In this document: positions 1 through 8,473 of the stretch, piece by piece
Position numbering within the stretch: position 1 is the stretch's first letter
Layout of the letters: each line of letters opens with the position of its first letter
Origin: Thalassovita mangrovi
Lineage (GTDB): Bacteria; Pseudomonadota; Alphaproteobacteria; Rhodobacterales; Rhodobacteraceae
NCBI RefSeq assembly: GCF_009857745.1
Contig: NZ_WWEN01000002.1
Coordinates: 682,001 to 746,000 of the forward strand
Reading direction: 5' to 3'
DNA: 64,000 bases
Notes under the pieces: generated by a model
Told to the model about the DNA's origin: nothing
Databases searched by the model: none
The model's input: only the letters and a program-made list of their open reading frames with translations
Program-made: the position numbers and the translations under genes

Positions 1-228
1 GCCGGGATGGCGCGGGCCGACACCAACAACACGATCGACCTGCTGAAACAGATCAGCGACGAACGCGACATCACCATCGCGATCATCGAACACGACATGC
101 ACGTGGTGTTTTCGCTGGCGAACCGGATCACCGTTCTGGCCCAGGGCACGCCGCTGGTCGAGGACGATCCGGAAAACATCAAGGGCAATCCCAAGGTGCG
201 GGAAGCCTATCTGGGCGAAACCGCGTAA
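1..228 (+). CDS. livG: Branched-chain amino acid-type ABC transporter ATP-binding protein (LivG-like), 3' end only
   Basis: The frame is open from the left edge and ends in TAA at 226-228, so only about the last 75 residues of an ABC ATPase are present. The visible part starts in the AGMA segment that follows Walker B. It carries the switch histidine in the run IIEHDMHVVF, and ends with the ITVLAQG and REAYLGE motifs typical of LivG proteins. The Walker A and signature motifs lie outside the window. livF follows after 12 bases, so the two should form a heterodimeric ATPase pair on the inner membrane. The substrate cannot be read from the sequence; the family imports hydrophobic amino acids, amides or urea. 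Confidence 0.9.
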   Translation, partial: AGMARADTNNTIDLLKQISDERDITIAIIEHDMHVVFSLANRITVLAQGTPLVEDDPENIKGNPKVREAYLGETA

Positions 229-240
229 GGAGTTGAGACC

Positions 241-996
241 ATGAACGTCAAACCTGATTTCTCGAAGGGTCACAACCTTGCCGAAACCGCCCCGGCCTTC
301 CTGTCGGTCTGGGACATTCACGCCTATTACGGCGAGAGCTACATCGTGCAGGGCGTCGATTTCAACGTGCACGAGGGTGAAATCCTGGCCCTGCTGGGCC
401 GCAACGGGGCGGGCAAGACATCCACCCTGCGCGCCATCGCGCGGCTGGACGACCCGGCGATCACCCATGGCGAGGTCTGGCTGGATCACCAGCCGCTGCA
501 CCTGATGAATTCCTACAAGGCCGCCCAGGCCGGGATCGCGCTGGTCCCCGAAGACCGCCGCATCATCCCCGGCCTGACGGTTGAGGAAAACCTCAAGCTG
601 GCGCAGATCGCCCCGCCGATCGGCTGGTCGATCGACCGGCTGTACGAACTGTTCCCGCGGCTCGGCGAACGCCGCCTGCAGGAAGGCGTCACCCTGTCGG
701 GCGGCGAACAGCAGATGCTGGCCATCGCCCGGGCGCTGGCGCGCGACATCAAGGTACTGCTGCTGGATGAACCCTATGAGGGCCTGGCCCCGGTGATCGT
801 CGACGAGATCGAGCGCACTTTGCGCAAGATCAAGGAACAGGGGATCACAACGGTGATTGTGGAACAGAACGCCGTGCGGGCCCTTGAACTCGCCGACCGT
901 TCGGTCATTCTCGACACCGGCACCGTCGTATTTGACGGGTCGGCCGCCGAAGTTCTGCAAAACAAGGAACTTCGCGAAGAATACCTGGCCATCTGA
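241..996 (+). CDS. livF: Branched-chain amino acid-type ABC transporter ATP-binding protein LivF
   Basis: This is a 251-residue ABC ATPase. Walker A is GRNGAGKT at residues 53-60, the signature LSGGEQQ is at 152-158, and Walker B LLLDEP is at 173-178, followed by YEGLAP, a LivF hallmark. A ribosome site AAGGAG lies just before the ATG. The protein has a roughly 20-residue N-terminal extension compared with usual LivF proteins of 230-240 residues. It pairs with the partial livG upstream. acs follows 72 bases downstream, which suggests that uptake of a carboxylate or amide could be linked to CoA activation; that link is inference. A 9-bp hairpin sits between the two genes. Confidence 0.93.
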   Translation: MNVKPDFSKGHNLAETAPAFLSVWDIHAYYGESYIVQGVDFNVHEGEILALLGRNGAGKTSTLRAIARLDDPAITHGEVWLDHQPLHLMNSYKAAQAGIALVPEDRRIIPGLTVEENLKLAQIAPPIGWSIDRLYELFPRLGERRLQEGVTLSGGEQQMLAIARALARDIKVLLLDEPYEGLAPVIVDEIERTLRKIKEQGITTVIVEQNAVRALELADRSVILDTGTVVFDGSAAEVLQNKELREEYLAI

Positions 997-1010
997 CCTT
1001 GGCCGGATCG

Positions 1011-1034
1011 GGCCTGCCCGGAGGAGGGCAGGCC
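1011..1034 (+). terminator. Intercistronic hairpin between livF and acs
   Basis: GGCCTGCCC (1011-1019) pairs perfectly with GGGCAGGCC (1026-1034) around a 6-base loop. No T-run follows, so it may be an RNA-stability or attenuation element rather than a full terminator. Confidence 0.5.
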
Positions 1035-1068
1035 ATTGAACTAAGATTGAATTGAGGGAGGCCCTCCG

Positions 1069-3018
1069 ATGACCGAAAACATCTATCCCGTGCCGCAGGA
1101 ATTCAAATCCACGGCGCATGTCGATGCCGCGAAATACGAAGAGCTTTACAAGGCGTCGATTTCGGACCCCGAAGGGTTCTGGCGGGAACAGGGTCAGCGT
1201 CTGGACTGGATCAAGCCCTTCACCAAGGTGAAAGACACGTCCTTCGCGCCGGGCAATATCGACATCAAGTGGTACGAGGACGGCACGCTGAACGTCAGCG
1301 CCAACTGCATCGACCGTCACCTGGAAACCCGCGGCGACCAGACCGCGATCATCTGGGAACCCGACGATCCCGAGGATGAAGCGCAGCACATCACCTATGC
1401 CGAACTGCACCGCCGCACCTGCCGGATGGCCAACATCCTGGAAGACCTGGGCGTGCGCAAGGGCGACCGGGTGGTGATCTACCTGCCGATGGTCCCCGAG
1501 GCGGCTTACGCGATGCTGGCCTGCGCCCGGATCGGCGCGATCCATTCGATCGTCTTCGCGGGCTTTTCGCCCGACGCCCTGGCGGCGCGCATCAACGGCT
1601 GCGACGCCAAGCTTCTGATCACCGCCGACCACGCCCCGCGCGGCGGCCGCAAGACCCCGCTGAAGGCCAATGCCGACGCCGCCCTGCTGCATTGCAAGGA
1701 CACGGTGAAGTGCCTGGTGGTCAAGCGCACCGGCGATCAGACTACCTGGATCGACGGCCGCGATTACGACTACAACGAACTGGCAATGGAAGCGGACGAT
1801 TATTCCAAGCCGGTGGAAATGGACGCCGAAGATCCGCTGTTCATCCTCTACACCTCCGGGTCGACCGGCCAGCCCAAGGGCGTGGTGCACACCACCGGCG
1901 GCTACCTCGTCTATGCCGCGATGACGCATGAAATCACCTTCGATTACCACGACGGCGACATCTACTGGTGTACCGCCGATGTGGGCTGGGTCACCGGGCA
2001 CAGCTATATCGTCTATGGCCCGCTGGCCAATGGCGCCACCACGCTGATGTTCGAAGGCGTGCCGACCTACCCCGATGCGGGCCGGTTCTGGGCGGTCTGC
2101 GAAAAGCACAAGGTGAACCAGTTCTACACCGCCCCCACCGCGATCCGCGCGCTGATGGGCCAGGGCGTCGAATGGGTGAACCGCTACGACCTGAGCGACC
2201 TGAAACTGCTGGGCACCGTGGGCGAACCGATCAACCCCGAAGCCTGGGCCTGGTACAACGACAATGTCGGCAAGGGCCGCTGCCCGATCGTCGACACCTG
2301 GTGGCAGACCGAAACCGGCGGTCACATGATGACGCCGCTGCCGGGCGCACATGACACCAAGCCGGGCGCCGCGATGAAACCGTTCTTCGGCGTCAAGCCG
2401 GTGGTCCTGGACCCGCACACGGGCCAGGAAATCGACGGCAACGGGGTCGAGGGCGTGCTGTGCATCGCCGACAGCTGGCCGGGCCAGATGCGCACCGTCT
2501 GGGGCGATCACGAACGGTTCGAAAAGACCTATTTCGCCGATTACAAGGGCTACTACTTCGCCGGCGACGGTTGCCGCCGCGATGCCGACGGCGACTACTG
2601 GATCACCGGCCGCGTCGATGACGTGATCAACGTGTCGGGCCACCGGATGGGCACGGCTGAGGTCGAAAGCGCGCTGGTGGCGCATCCCAAGGTGGCCGAG
2701 GCCGCCGTGGTCGGTTACCCGCACGCGGTCAAGGGCCAGGGCATCTATTGCTATGTCACCCTGATGAACGACGTCGACCCTTCGGACGAGCTTTACAAAG
2801 AGCTGCGGACCTGGGTGCGGACCGAAATCGGCCCGATCGCCAGCCCCGACCTGATCCAGTGGGCCCCGGGCCTGCCGAAGACCCGCTCGGGCAAGATCAT
2901 GCGCCGCATCCTGCGCAAGATCGCCGAAAACGACTACGGCTCGCTGGGCGACACCTCGACCCTGGCCGATCCTTCGGTGGTCGACGACCTGATCGAAAAC
3001 CGCATGAACAAGGGTTAA
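1069..3018 (+). CDS. acs: Acetyl-CoA synthetase (AMP-forming)
   Basis: The protein has 649 residues, the normal length for Acs. It converts acetate, ATP and CoA to acetyl-CoA, AMP and pyrophosphate in the cytoplasm. The phosphate-binding motif [11 protein letters not shown] is near residue 260, the adenylate-forming motif WWQTETGG is near residue 412, and the C-terminal SGKIMRR contains the lysine that is acetylated in bacterial Acs. The start follows GGGAGG 9 bases upstream. It lies downstream of the livGF ATPase genes on the same strand and is followed at once by a strong terminator, so it is the last gene of that unit. Propionate may also be a substrate, but the motif set is that of Acs. 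Confidence 0.95.
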   Translation: MTENIYPVPQEFKSTAHVDAAKYEELYKASISDPEGFWREQGQRLDWIKPFTKVKDTSFAPGNIDIKWYEDGTLNVSANCIDRHLETRGDQTAIIWEPDDPEDEAQHITYAELHRRTCRMANILEDLGVRKGDRVVIYLPMVPEAAYAMLACARIGAIHSIVFAGFSPDALAARINGCDAKLLITADHAPRGGRKTPLKANADAALLHCKDTVKCLVVKRTGDQTTWIDGRDYDYNELAMEADDYSKPVEMDAEDPLFILYTSGSTGQPKGVVHTTGGYLVYAAMTHEITFDYHDGDIYWCTADVGWVTGHSYIVYGPLANGATTLMFEGVPTYPDAGRFWAVCEKHKVNQFYTAPTAIRALMGQGVEWVNRYDLSDLKLLGTVGEPINPEAWAWYNDNVGKGRCPIVDTWWQTETGGHMMTPLPGAHDTKPGAAMKPFFGVKPVVLDPHTGQEIDGNGVEGVLCIADSWPGQMRTVWGDHERFEKTYFADYKGYYFAGDGCRRDADGDYWITGRVDDVINVSGHRMGTAEVESALVAHPKVAEAAVVGYPHAVKGQGIYCYVTLMNDVDPSDELYKELRTWVRTEIGPIASPDLIQWAPGLPKTRSGKIMRRILRKIAENDYGSLGDTSTLADPSVVDDLIENRMNKG

Positions 3019-3040
3019 TTCCTCCCCCCTTTCACATGCG

Positions 3041-3071
3041 AAGACCGGCCTTTTTCGGGCCGGTCTTTTTC
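3041..3071 (+). terminator. Rho-independent terminator after acs
   Basis: AAGACCGGCC (3041-3050) pairs with GGCCGGTCTT (3058-3067), and a T-rich run follows. It ends the livGF-acs unit. Confidence 0.88.
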
Positions 3072-3169
3072 TTTGCGCGTTTGCGCAAGATCAAGATGGG
3101 GCGGAAATTATGCGGTTAAGGTTGTATGCATCAACTGCATTATTCCACCATTCGCGAAAGGGGAATTTC

Positions 3170-3445
3170 ATGAGACATCTGATCCTTGGCGGCCTGGCCG
3201 CGTCGCTGCTGGCCCTGCCCGGCTGCTACGGCATGACCCGCGACGAAAGCATGGTTGTGGGCGGCCTGACCGGCGCGGCCCTGGGCATCGTTACCGCAGA
3301 CATGCTGGATGCCAACCGCAACTGGACCATCATTGCCGCCCTGGCCGGCGCGGCCGTGGGCACCCAGGTCGCGGTCAACAACTCGACCAACGAATGCGCC
3401 TATTCCAGAGGCGACGGCACCTATGTTGTGCGCCCCTGCTACTAA
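3170..3445 (+). CDS. Small glycine-zipper lipoprotein, function unknown
   Basis: This 91-residue protein starts at the ATG preceded by GAAAGGGGAA. Its N-terminus is a lipoprotein signal: two charged residues, a hydrophobic stretch and the lipobox LPGC around residue 20. Two alternating glycine/alanine segments follow (VGGLTGAALG and AALAGAAVG), which are typical of glycine-zipper membrane-associating proteins. Two cysteines near the end could form a disulfide. It should be an outer-membrane or periplasmic lipoprotein; no specific role can be assigned. It stands alone between two terminators. Confidence 0.75.
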   Translation: MRHLILGGLAASLLALPGCYGMTRDESMVVGGLTGAALGIVTADMLDANRNWTIIAALAGAAVGTQVAVNNSTNECAYSRGDGTYVVRPCY

Positions 3446-3470
3446 GGCTTAGCGTACTGAGCTGAAAGGG

Positions 3471-3500
3471 CCGCCTCCGTCAGGGGGCGGTCATTTTTTC
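3471..3500 (+). terminator. Terminator after the glycine-zipper lipoprotein gene
   Basis: CCGCCTCC (3471-3478) pairs with GGGGGCGG (3483-3490) through one G-T wobble, and is followed by TCATTTTTTC. The T-run overlaps the 3' end of the convergent HhH gene. Confidence 0.75.
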
Positions 3501-3997
3501 TTCTTGCCCGCCTTGCCGGTTTTCTTCGGCTTGTCCTTGGCCGGTTTCTTGCCGGCCTTCTTGGATTTTTCCGCCTTCGGCTTCTTTTTCTCGGCCTTTT
3601 TCTTGTCGGCTTTTTTATCGGAGGCGGCCTTGGCCGCTTTTTTCTTGCCGTCCTTCTTGGGGGCCTTGTCCTTCTTGGGCTTGTCCGCCGTCTTCGCTGT
3701 CTTGGCTTTCTTCGGCGCCTTTGCGACCTCTGCGGCGGCCTCCACTATGGGTTCAGGCGCAGGTTCGGCGGCAGGTTCCGGCGCGGGCGCGGCCTCGGGC
3801 GCGATTTCCGCCAAGACCCCGGCCACTTCGCGGGCGGCGGCCACCAGCATCAGCGCGCGCGCCGGACCGACGCGCGGGATGGTGATCAAGTCGGCCGGGT
3901 CGGCCTTGGCCAAATCCGCCGCGGTGCGAATCCCCAACTCGCCCAGCTGCGCGGTGATCGCCGGGCCCACGCCCTTCACGTCGGAAACCTCTGTCAT
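3491..3997 (-). CDS. Helix-hairpin-helix protein with a long lysine-rich tail
   Basis: This is a 168-residue protein. Residues 1-62 contain two GxGPA helix-hairpin-helix signatures (VKGVGPAI and IPRVGPAR), the fold used for sequence-independent DNA binding. Residues 65-95 are an Ala/Pro/Glu linker. Residues 95-168 are almost only Lys, Ala, Pro and Asp, with many KKxK repeats, resembling the tail of histone H1-like bacterial proteins. A role in DNA compaction or nucleic-acid binding is inferred. The start ATG at 3995-3997 follows GAGGACAGGCAG. It is transcribed convergently with the lipoprotein gene. A perfect 14-bp palindrome lies about 60 bases upstream of the start. Confidence 0.8.
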   Translation of the reverse strand: MTEVSDVKGVGPAITAQLGELGIRTAADLAKADPADLITIPRVGPARALMLVAAAREVAGVLAEIAPEAAPAPEPAAEPAPEPIVEAAAEVAKAPKKAKTAKTADKPKKDKAPKKDGKKKAAKAASDKKADKKKAEKKKPKAEKSKKAGKKPAKDKPKKTGKAGKKKK

Positions 3998-4056
3998 CTC
4001 TGCCTGTCCTCATCCATCCCGGAAAGTTTCGGGGACCCTACAGCAAAAGCACAGAC

Positions 4057-4070
4057 AATGTATATACATT
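4057..4070. promoter_or_regulatory. Perfect 14-bp AT palindrome upstream of the HhH gene
   Basis: AATGTATATACATT is its own reverse complement and stands out in GC-rich DNA. It sits 60-73 bases before the start of the lysine-rich HhH gene, where an operator or promoter element would be expected. Confidence 0.4.
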
Positions 4071-4085
4071 TCCGCGAAGAATTCC

Positions 4086-4110
4086 GGCGCCGCCCTTCAT
4101 AGGCGGCGCC
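4086..4110 (-). terminator. GC-rich hairpin after the 3-hydroxybutyrate operon
   Basis: GGCGCCGCC (4086-4094) pairs perfectly with GGCGGCGCC (4102-4110) around a 7-base loop, 11 bases past the dehydrogenase stop codon. No T-run follows, so Rho-independent termination is uncertain. Confidence 0.5.
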
Positions 4111-4121
4111 AGAGCGTTCCG

Positions 4122-4925
4122 TTACTGCGCGGTCCAACCGCCGTCGACGGGGATCGCGGTGCCGGTCACGTTATGGGCGATCGGGGCACAGAGCCACAGC
4201 GCCAAGGCACCGATTTCCGACGGGTCCGACATCCGCTGCGAGGGCTGCTTTTCCGACACCAGATCGGCGATCCCGGCATCGCGGTCACCGCCAAAGGCCG
4301 CCGCGCGGGCGTCGATCTGCGGGCCAAGGATGGCGGTTTCGGTCCAGCCGGGGCAGATGCAGTTCACCGTCACCCCGCCCGCGTCCCTGCGGCCTTGCGC
4401 GGCATATTCCAGCGCCGCCACCCGGCTCAGCCCCACCAGCCCGAACTTGGCCGCCACATAGGGCGCCTTTTCCTTGCTGGCGACCAGCCCGTGCACGCTG
4501 GCGATGTTGATCACCCGGCCATAGCCGCGTTCGGCCATTTTCGGCAGCGCCTTTTGCATTGTGGCAAAGGCCGAGCTGAGGTTGATCTGCAGGATCGCGT
4601 CCCACTTGTCGCGCGGCATCTCGGCCAGCGGCGCTGTGTGCTGGATGCCTGCATTATTGACCAGGATGTCGGCGCCGCCCCAGGCCTCGACCGCGTCCAT
4701 CATGTCGTCGATCTGATCGGGGTGACGCAGGTCGCCGCGGAAAAATTCCGCCTGCGGCGATCCCTTGGCGCGCAGATGTTCGCAGACCTCGTGCACCTGC
4801 GCGTCGCCCGCGATGCCGTGCACCGCGATCCGCGCCCCCGCCTCGGCCAGGCTTTCGGCGATGGCCAGGCCAATCCCCTGTACCGATCCCGTGATCAGGG
4901 CGGTTTTGCCGTTCAGATCCGTCAT
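4122..4925 (-). CDS. 3-hydroxybutyrate dehydrogenase (SDR family)
   Basis: This is a 267-residue short-chain dehydrogenase that should oxidise (R)-3-hydroxybutyrate to acetoacetate with NAD. The cofactor motif TGSVQGIG is near residue 13, NNAG follows, then the catalytic Ser in IASVHG and the YVAAK (YxxxK) pair. The segments NAGIQHTAPL, CPGWTETAI and KQPSQRM are specific to 3-hydroxybutyrate dehydrogenases rather than to FabG. The ATG at 4925 overlaps the stop of the upstream ligase gene (ATGTGATG) and follows GGAGGAG; a GTG one codon earlier is an alternative. It is the last gene of a three-gene operon with a thiolase and an acyl-CoA ligase. Confidence 0.88.
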   Translation of the reverse strand: MTDLNGKTALITGSVQGIGLAIAESLAEAGARIAVHGIAGDAQVHEVCEHLRAKGSPQAEFFRGDLRHPDQIDDMMDAVEAWGGADILVNNAGIQHTAPLAEMPRDKWDAILQINLSSAFATMQKALPKMAERGYGRVINIASVHGLVASKEKAPYVAAKFGLVGLSRVAALEYAAQGRRDAGGVTVNCICPGWTETAILGPQIDARAAAFGGDRDAGIADLVSEKQPSQRMSDPSEIGALALWLCAPIAHNVTGTAIPVDGGWTAQ

Positions 4926-6442
4926 CACATCTCCTCCAGTCGTTTGCGCAGCTCGGTTTTCAGAACCTTGCCGTAATTGTTCTTGGGCAGCTCAGGCACC
5001 GCGAAATACGCCTTGGGCCGCTTGAACCGCGCGATCTGATCCAGACAATGCGCGTCGAGCGCCGCTTCGTCCAGCGCCGCGCCCGGGGCCATCACCACGA
5101 AGGCCACCACGTCTTCGCCCCATTCTTCGTTGGGGCGGCCCACCACGCTGACCTCGGCCACCGACGGGTGGGTCAGCAAAGCCTCTTCCACCTCGCGGGG
5201 ATAGATGTTGGTGCCGCCCGAAATGATCAGGTCCTTGGAGCGGTCCTGCATGGTGACGTAGCCGTCTTCGTCCATGAAGCCGACATCGCCGGTCATCAGC
5301 CAGCCGCCCTGGATGGTCTTTTCGGTCGCTTCGGGATTCTGCCAGTAACCGGGCATCACGATATCCGACCGCACCATGATTTCGCCCGCCTGCCCCCAGG
5401 GCAGTTCGTTGCCGTCAGAATCTCCGATCCGCACCTCGACCGCCGATTGCGCCCGGCCGACCGACTTCAGCCGCTCCTGCCAGCGCAGGTGGGTCCGGTC
5501 GGCAACGTCGTGGCGCGACAGGGCGGTGATGCCCATCGGCGCCTCGCCCTGGCCGTAGATCTGCACGAAGATGGGGCCGAAATGATCCACCGCCTCGGCG
5601 ATATCGGCCAGGTACATCGGCCCGCCGGCATAGACGATGGTGCGCAGCCCCTCACCCGTTTCGTCATTGGCCTTGGCGATCTGGGTCATCCGCTTGACCA
5701 TGGTGGGGGCGGCGAACATCTGCACATTGCCGAAATGGCGCGCGAGATCGAAAATCTCGGCCTCGTCGAAGCCGCCCGAGGGCGGGCAGACATGGCGCGC
5801 GCCCATCCGCACATGCACCATGTTGTAAAGCCCCGCGCCGTGGCTCATTGGCGCGGCGTAAAGGATGGCATCGTCGCCGCTGACCTGATCGACATCGGCG
5901 AAATAGCTCAGCGACACGGTGGTCAGCATCCGGTGGGTGATGATCACCCCCTTGGGCCGCCCAGTGGTGCCCGAGGTGTAGAACAGCCAGGCCAGATCGG
6001 CGGGGTTGCGCGCGATCGGCGCGGCGGCGGGATCGCCTTGCAGGATGCCCGCGTAAGCGTCAGAGGTCACGTCGACGATATCGCCCGCCGCATCGGCATC
6101 GCGCAACGCCTCGGTCAGGCCCGGCGAGGTGAAGCTGATCTTCGTTCCCGAATTGTCGATGATCCAGGCCGCTTCGCGCCCGTGCAGTTTCGAATTGATC
6201 GGCACCACCGCGGCCCCGGCATACCAGGCGCCATATTGCACGATCAGGAAATCGGGACAGTTCTTCATGAAGATCGCCACCCGGTCGCCCGGTGCCAACC
6301 CCTGAGCGGTCAGCCAGCCCGCAACCTGCAGCGCCTTTTCGTGGAAGGTGGCATAATCGGCGACGCAATCGCGGCCCAGATAGAGGGCGGGTCGATCCGG
6401 ATGGATCTGCGCGCTGCGTTCAAGCCAGGATGCGATATTCAT
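4925..6442 (-). CDS. AMP-forming acyl-CoA ligase (FadD-like)
   Basis: This is a 505-residue ANL-superfamily enzyme. It has the P-loop FYTSGTTGRPKGV near residue 155, the YGQGEAPMG adenylate motif near residue 295, the TGDVG motif, the hinge DRSKDLIISGG, and the C-terminal catalytic lysine in NNYGKVLKTELR. It activates a carboxylate to its CoA ester through an acyl-AMP. Substrate chain length cannot be read from sequence. The neighbours, 3-hydroxybutyrate dehydrogenase and a thiolase, suggest a short 3-oxo or 3-hydroxy acid such as acetoacetate; that is inference. The start ATG at 6442 shares ATGA with the thiolase stop, so the genes are translationally coupled. Confidence 0.85.
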   Translation of the reverse strand: MNIASWLERSAQIHPDRPALYLGRDCVADYATFHEKALQVAGWLTAQGLAPGDRVAIFMKNCPDFLIVQYGAWYAGAAVVPINSKLHGREAAWIIDNSGTKISFTSPGLTEALRDADAAGDIVDVTSDAYAGILQGDPAAAPIARNPADLAWLFYTSGTTGRPKGVIITHRMLTTVSLSYFADVDQVSGDDAILYAAPMSHGAGLYNMVHVRMGARHVCPPSGGFDEAEIFDLARHFGNVQMFAAPTMVKRMTQIAKANDETGEGLRTIVYAGGPMYLADIAEAVDHFGPIFVQIYGQGEAPMGITALSRHDVADRTHLRWQERLKSVGRAQSAVEVRIGDSDGNELPWGQAGEIMVRSDIVMPGYWQNPEATEKTIQGGWLMTGDVGFMDEDGYVTMQDRSKDLIISGGTNIYPREVEEALLTHPSVAEVSVVGRPNEEWGEDVVAFVVMAPGAALDEAALDAHCLDQIARFKRPKAYFAVPELPKNNYGKVLKTELRKRLEEM

Positions 6443-7596
6443 TTCACCACCTCGAGGATCGACACGTGCGACGCCACGCCCGATCCGCCCATGTTGAAGA
6501 CCAGCCCCAGCTCCGCGCCGGGATGCTGCATCGCGTCGGCCTGCCCAGTCACTTGCCGGGCGATCAGCGCATGCATCGACACGCCGGTGGCACCAACGGG
6601 ATGGCCCTTGGCCTTCAGCCCGCCGGACAGGTTCACCGGCAGGCGCCCACCGGCATAAACGGTGCCGTCTTCCAGCACGCTGGCCCCCTGCCCCTTGGGC
6701 GCGAGGCCCATCGCTTCGTAGATCATCAGCTCGGCGATGGTGAAACAGTCATGCACCTCGGCCACGTCGATATCGTTCACGGTGACGCCCGCGCGCTGAT
6801 AGGCCAGCGCCATCGCCCTTGCCGGGCCTTCGAAATCGGTCAGCTTGCGCGCCGACATCGGCAGCATGTCACTGACATGCGCGACCGAGCGGAAGCGCAC
6901 CGCCTTTCGCACATCGCCCAGCAGATCGTCGGCCACCAGAACCACCGCCGCCGCACCGTCGGATACCAGTGAACAGTCGGTTTTCTTCAAGGGTGCGGCG
7001 ATCATCGGGTTGCGGTCGCTTTCCGTGGCGCAGAATTCCAGGTCCAGCGGCTTTTGCAGCTGCGCCAGCGGGTTGTGCACCGAATTGCCGTGGTTCTTAG
7101 CGGCGATTTTTGCCAGCGCCAGGGAATGATCGCCGAATTCCTTGAAATAGGCCTGGGCGAATTGCGCAAAGATGCCGGGGAAGGAGGTGCCCGCCTCTTC
7201 CTTCTGGTAAGACGCACGCCCCAGAGCGGCGGTCACGTCGGCGCCGGACAGGTGGGTCATCTTTTCCACGCCGACCACCAGCGCCACCTTGCACTCGCCT
7301 GCCAGGATCGCCTGACGCGCCGCATGGACCGCCGCCGATCCCGAGGCGCAGGCATTTTCCAGCCGCGTCGCCGGTTTGTACCGCAGCCCCGGATCGATCC
7401 CCATCATCAGCGACGAAGCGAAACCGTCATCCACCATCCCGGCGTTGAAGTGGCCCAGCCACATGCCGTCGACATCCGCGCCCGCGATGCCGGCATCGGC
7501 AAGCGCCTGACGCCCGGCCTCGATGATCAGATCCTCAAGCGACTGGTCGCTCAGACGGCCGAATTTCGTGTGGCCCCACCCTGCGATGCAAACCAT
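6439..7596 (-). CDS. Thiolase (SCP-x type acetyl-CoA acetyltransferase)
   Basis: The protein has 385 residues and starts at the ATG after GGGAGGAAG. The reactive cysteine is in ENACASGSAA near residue 88, and the C-terminal GGLKAKGHPVGATG holds the catalytic His. These motifs match the SCP-x-like thiolase branch rather than the classical PhaA/FadA branch, which also carries a second catalytic Cys near its C-terminus; here the end reads FNMGGSGVASHV without one. The expected reaction is cleavage or condensation of 3-oxoacyl-CoA. It is the first gene of the operon that continues with the acyl-CoA ligase and 3-hydroxybutyrate dehydrogenase. A PAS-LuxR regulator lies divergently upstream. Confidence 0.85.
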   Translation of the reverse strand: MVCIAGWGHTKFGRLSDQSLEDLIIEAGRQALADAGIAGADVDGMWLGHFNAGMVDDGFASSLMMGIDPGLRYKPATRLENACASGSAAVHAARQAILAGECKVALVVGVEKMTHLSGADVTAALGRASYQKEEAGTSFPGIFAQFAQAYFKEFGDHSLALAKIAAKNHGNSVHNPLAQLQKPLDLEFCATESDRNPMIAAPLKKTDCSLVSDGAAAVVLVADDLLGDVRKAVRFRSVAHVSDMLPMSARKLTDFEGPARAMALAYQRAGVTVNDIDVAEVHDCFTIAELMIYEAMGLAPKGQGASVLEDGTVYAGGRLPVNLSGGLKAKGHPVGATGVSMHALIARQVTGQADAMQHPGAELGLVFNMGGSGVASHVSILEVVK

Positions 7597-7671
7597 GTCT
7601 TCCTCCCTTATTTGACTGTAGCAGGAAACCACCAGCCCGATAGCGGTTCAATTGGTAGAAATACGCGAGCA

Positions 7672-7698
7672 CGGCCTGCGGCCTTGTTCCGGGCCGGG
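7672..7698 (+). repeat. Short intergenic repeat, family B, copy 1
   Basis: The 19-base core GGCCTTGTTCCGGGCCGGG is preceded by CGGCCTGC. Nearly the same sequence, with one base inserted before the core, occurs at 58851-58878. This copy lies between the divergent thiolase operon and the PAS-LuxR gene. Confidence 0.7.
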
Positions 7699-7750
7699 CC
7701 ATGTCCCTTTCAGCCAAACACAGTTGCCCCGCATACCGGTTTCGCGGCAT

Positions 7751-8302
7751 ATGTGGCGCATGGAAATTTCCGACCTTGGTTTCGAATACGCGCCCATCGG
7801 GCTGTGCGTTCTGGAAAACCGCATCATTCGCGGCTGCAACCGGCATTTCGCCGAAATCTTCGGGGCCCCCGCCGCAGACTTCACCGACGTGCCGCTGGCC
7901 GATTTCTATGCCAGCGCGGAAGATTACGAAGCCATCGGCGCGCGCGGGCTGGCGGCGATGCGTGAAACCGGGCGCTATGGCGACGAACGGATCATGAAGC
8001 GCCGCTCGGGCGAATTGTTCTGGTGCCGGGTGCGGGGCCAGTCGCTGACCCCCGACGATCCGTTCCGGCGCGGCATCTGGTCGTTTTCCGACCTGTCGGA
8101 CGAACGCCCCATCGTGGCCCTGACGCAGCGCGAACGCGAGGTGGCGATCCTGACCTGCCGCGGCATGACCAGCAAGGAAATCGGCCTGGAATTGAGCCTG
8201 TCCTACCGCACGGTCGAGGTCTATCGCGCCCGGCTGCTGGAGAAATTCCAGGCCCGCAAGCTGGCGGAACTGGTGGCGAAACTGTCCGGCATGCCGCTGT
8301 GA
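7751..8302 (+). CDS. PAS domain LuxR-type transcriptional regulator
   Basis: This is about 183 residues. Residues 5-115 form a PAS sensor domain (YAPIGLCVLENRIIRGCN, then a KRRSGELFWCRVRG strand and a WSFSDLSDE end). Residues 120-180 form a LuxR/GerE helix-turn-helix with LTQREREVAIL, GMTSKEIG and SYRTVEVYRARL. There is no response-regulator receiver domain, so the signal is probably sensed directly by the PAS domain. No strong ribosome site is seen; ATG at 7751 or 7760 is the likely start because the PAS domain begins right there. It is divergent from the thiolase/ligase/dehydrogenase operon and may control it, which is inference from position. Confidence 0.8.
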   Translation: MWRMEISDLGFEYAPIGLCVLENRIIRGCNRHFAEIFGAPAADFTDVPLADFYASAEDYEAIGARGLAAMRETGRYGDERIMKRRSGELFWCRVRGQSLTPDDPFRRGIWSFSDLSDERPIVALTQREREVAILTCRGMTSKEIGLELSLSYRTVEVYRARLLEKFQARKLAELVAKLSGMPL

Positions 8303-8473
8303 TTCCTCTCATTGCGACATTTTGAACATTTTCCCCTCGTAATTTTGTGCAAAAACCCCCATTTTCCCGTGCAGAAGGGCGCTTTCCGCTCCGTCAAGGA
8401 TCGCCTATAAGGCGGCAAATTGGGGAACAGGCCCCGCCGACGCGCGGGCCAACCGAAACCGGTCGAGGACAAT

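Noticed and set aside
3504-4976. A 490-codon plus-strand open frame over the HhH and dehydrogenase genes
   Set aside because: Its Phe/Leu-rich start is only the complement of the lysine-rich tail; both genes under it are better supported.
5048-6658. A 536-codon open frame on the plus strand across the acyl-CoA ligase gene
   Set aside because: It is antisense to a well-supported gene, is rich in His/Arg/Gly and has no ribosome site. Such shadows are normal in high-GC genomes.
7652-7750. Extension of the PAS-LuxR gene to a TTG start at 7652
   Set aside because: The extra 33 residues overlap the intergenic repeat and do not resemble a domain; the PAS domain starts right after 7760.
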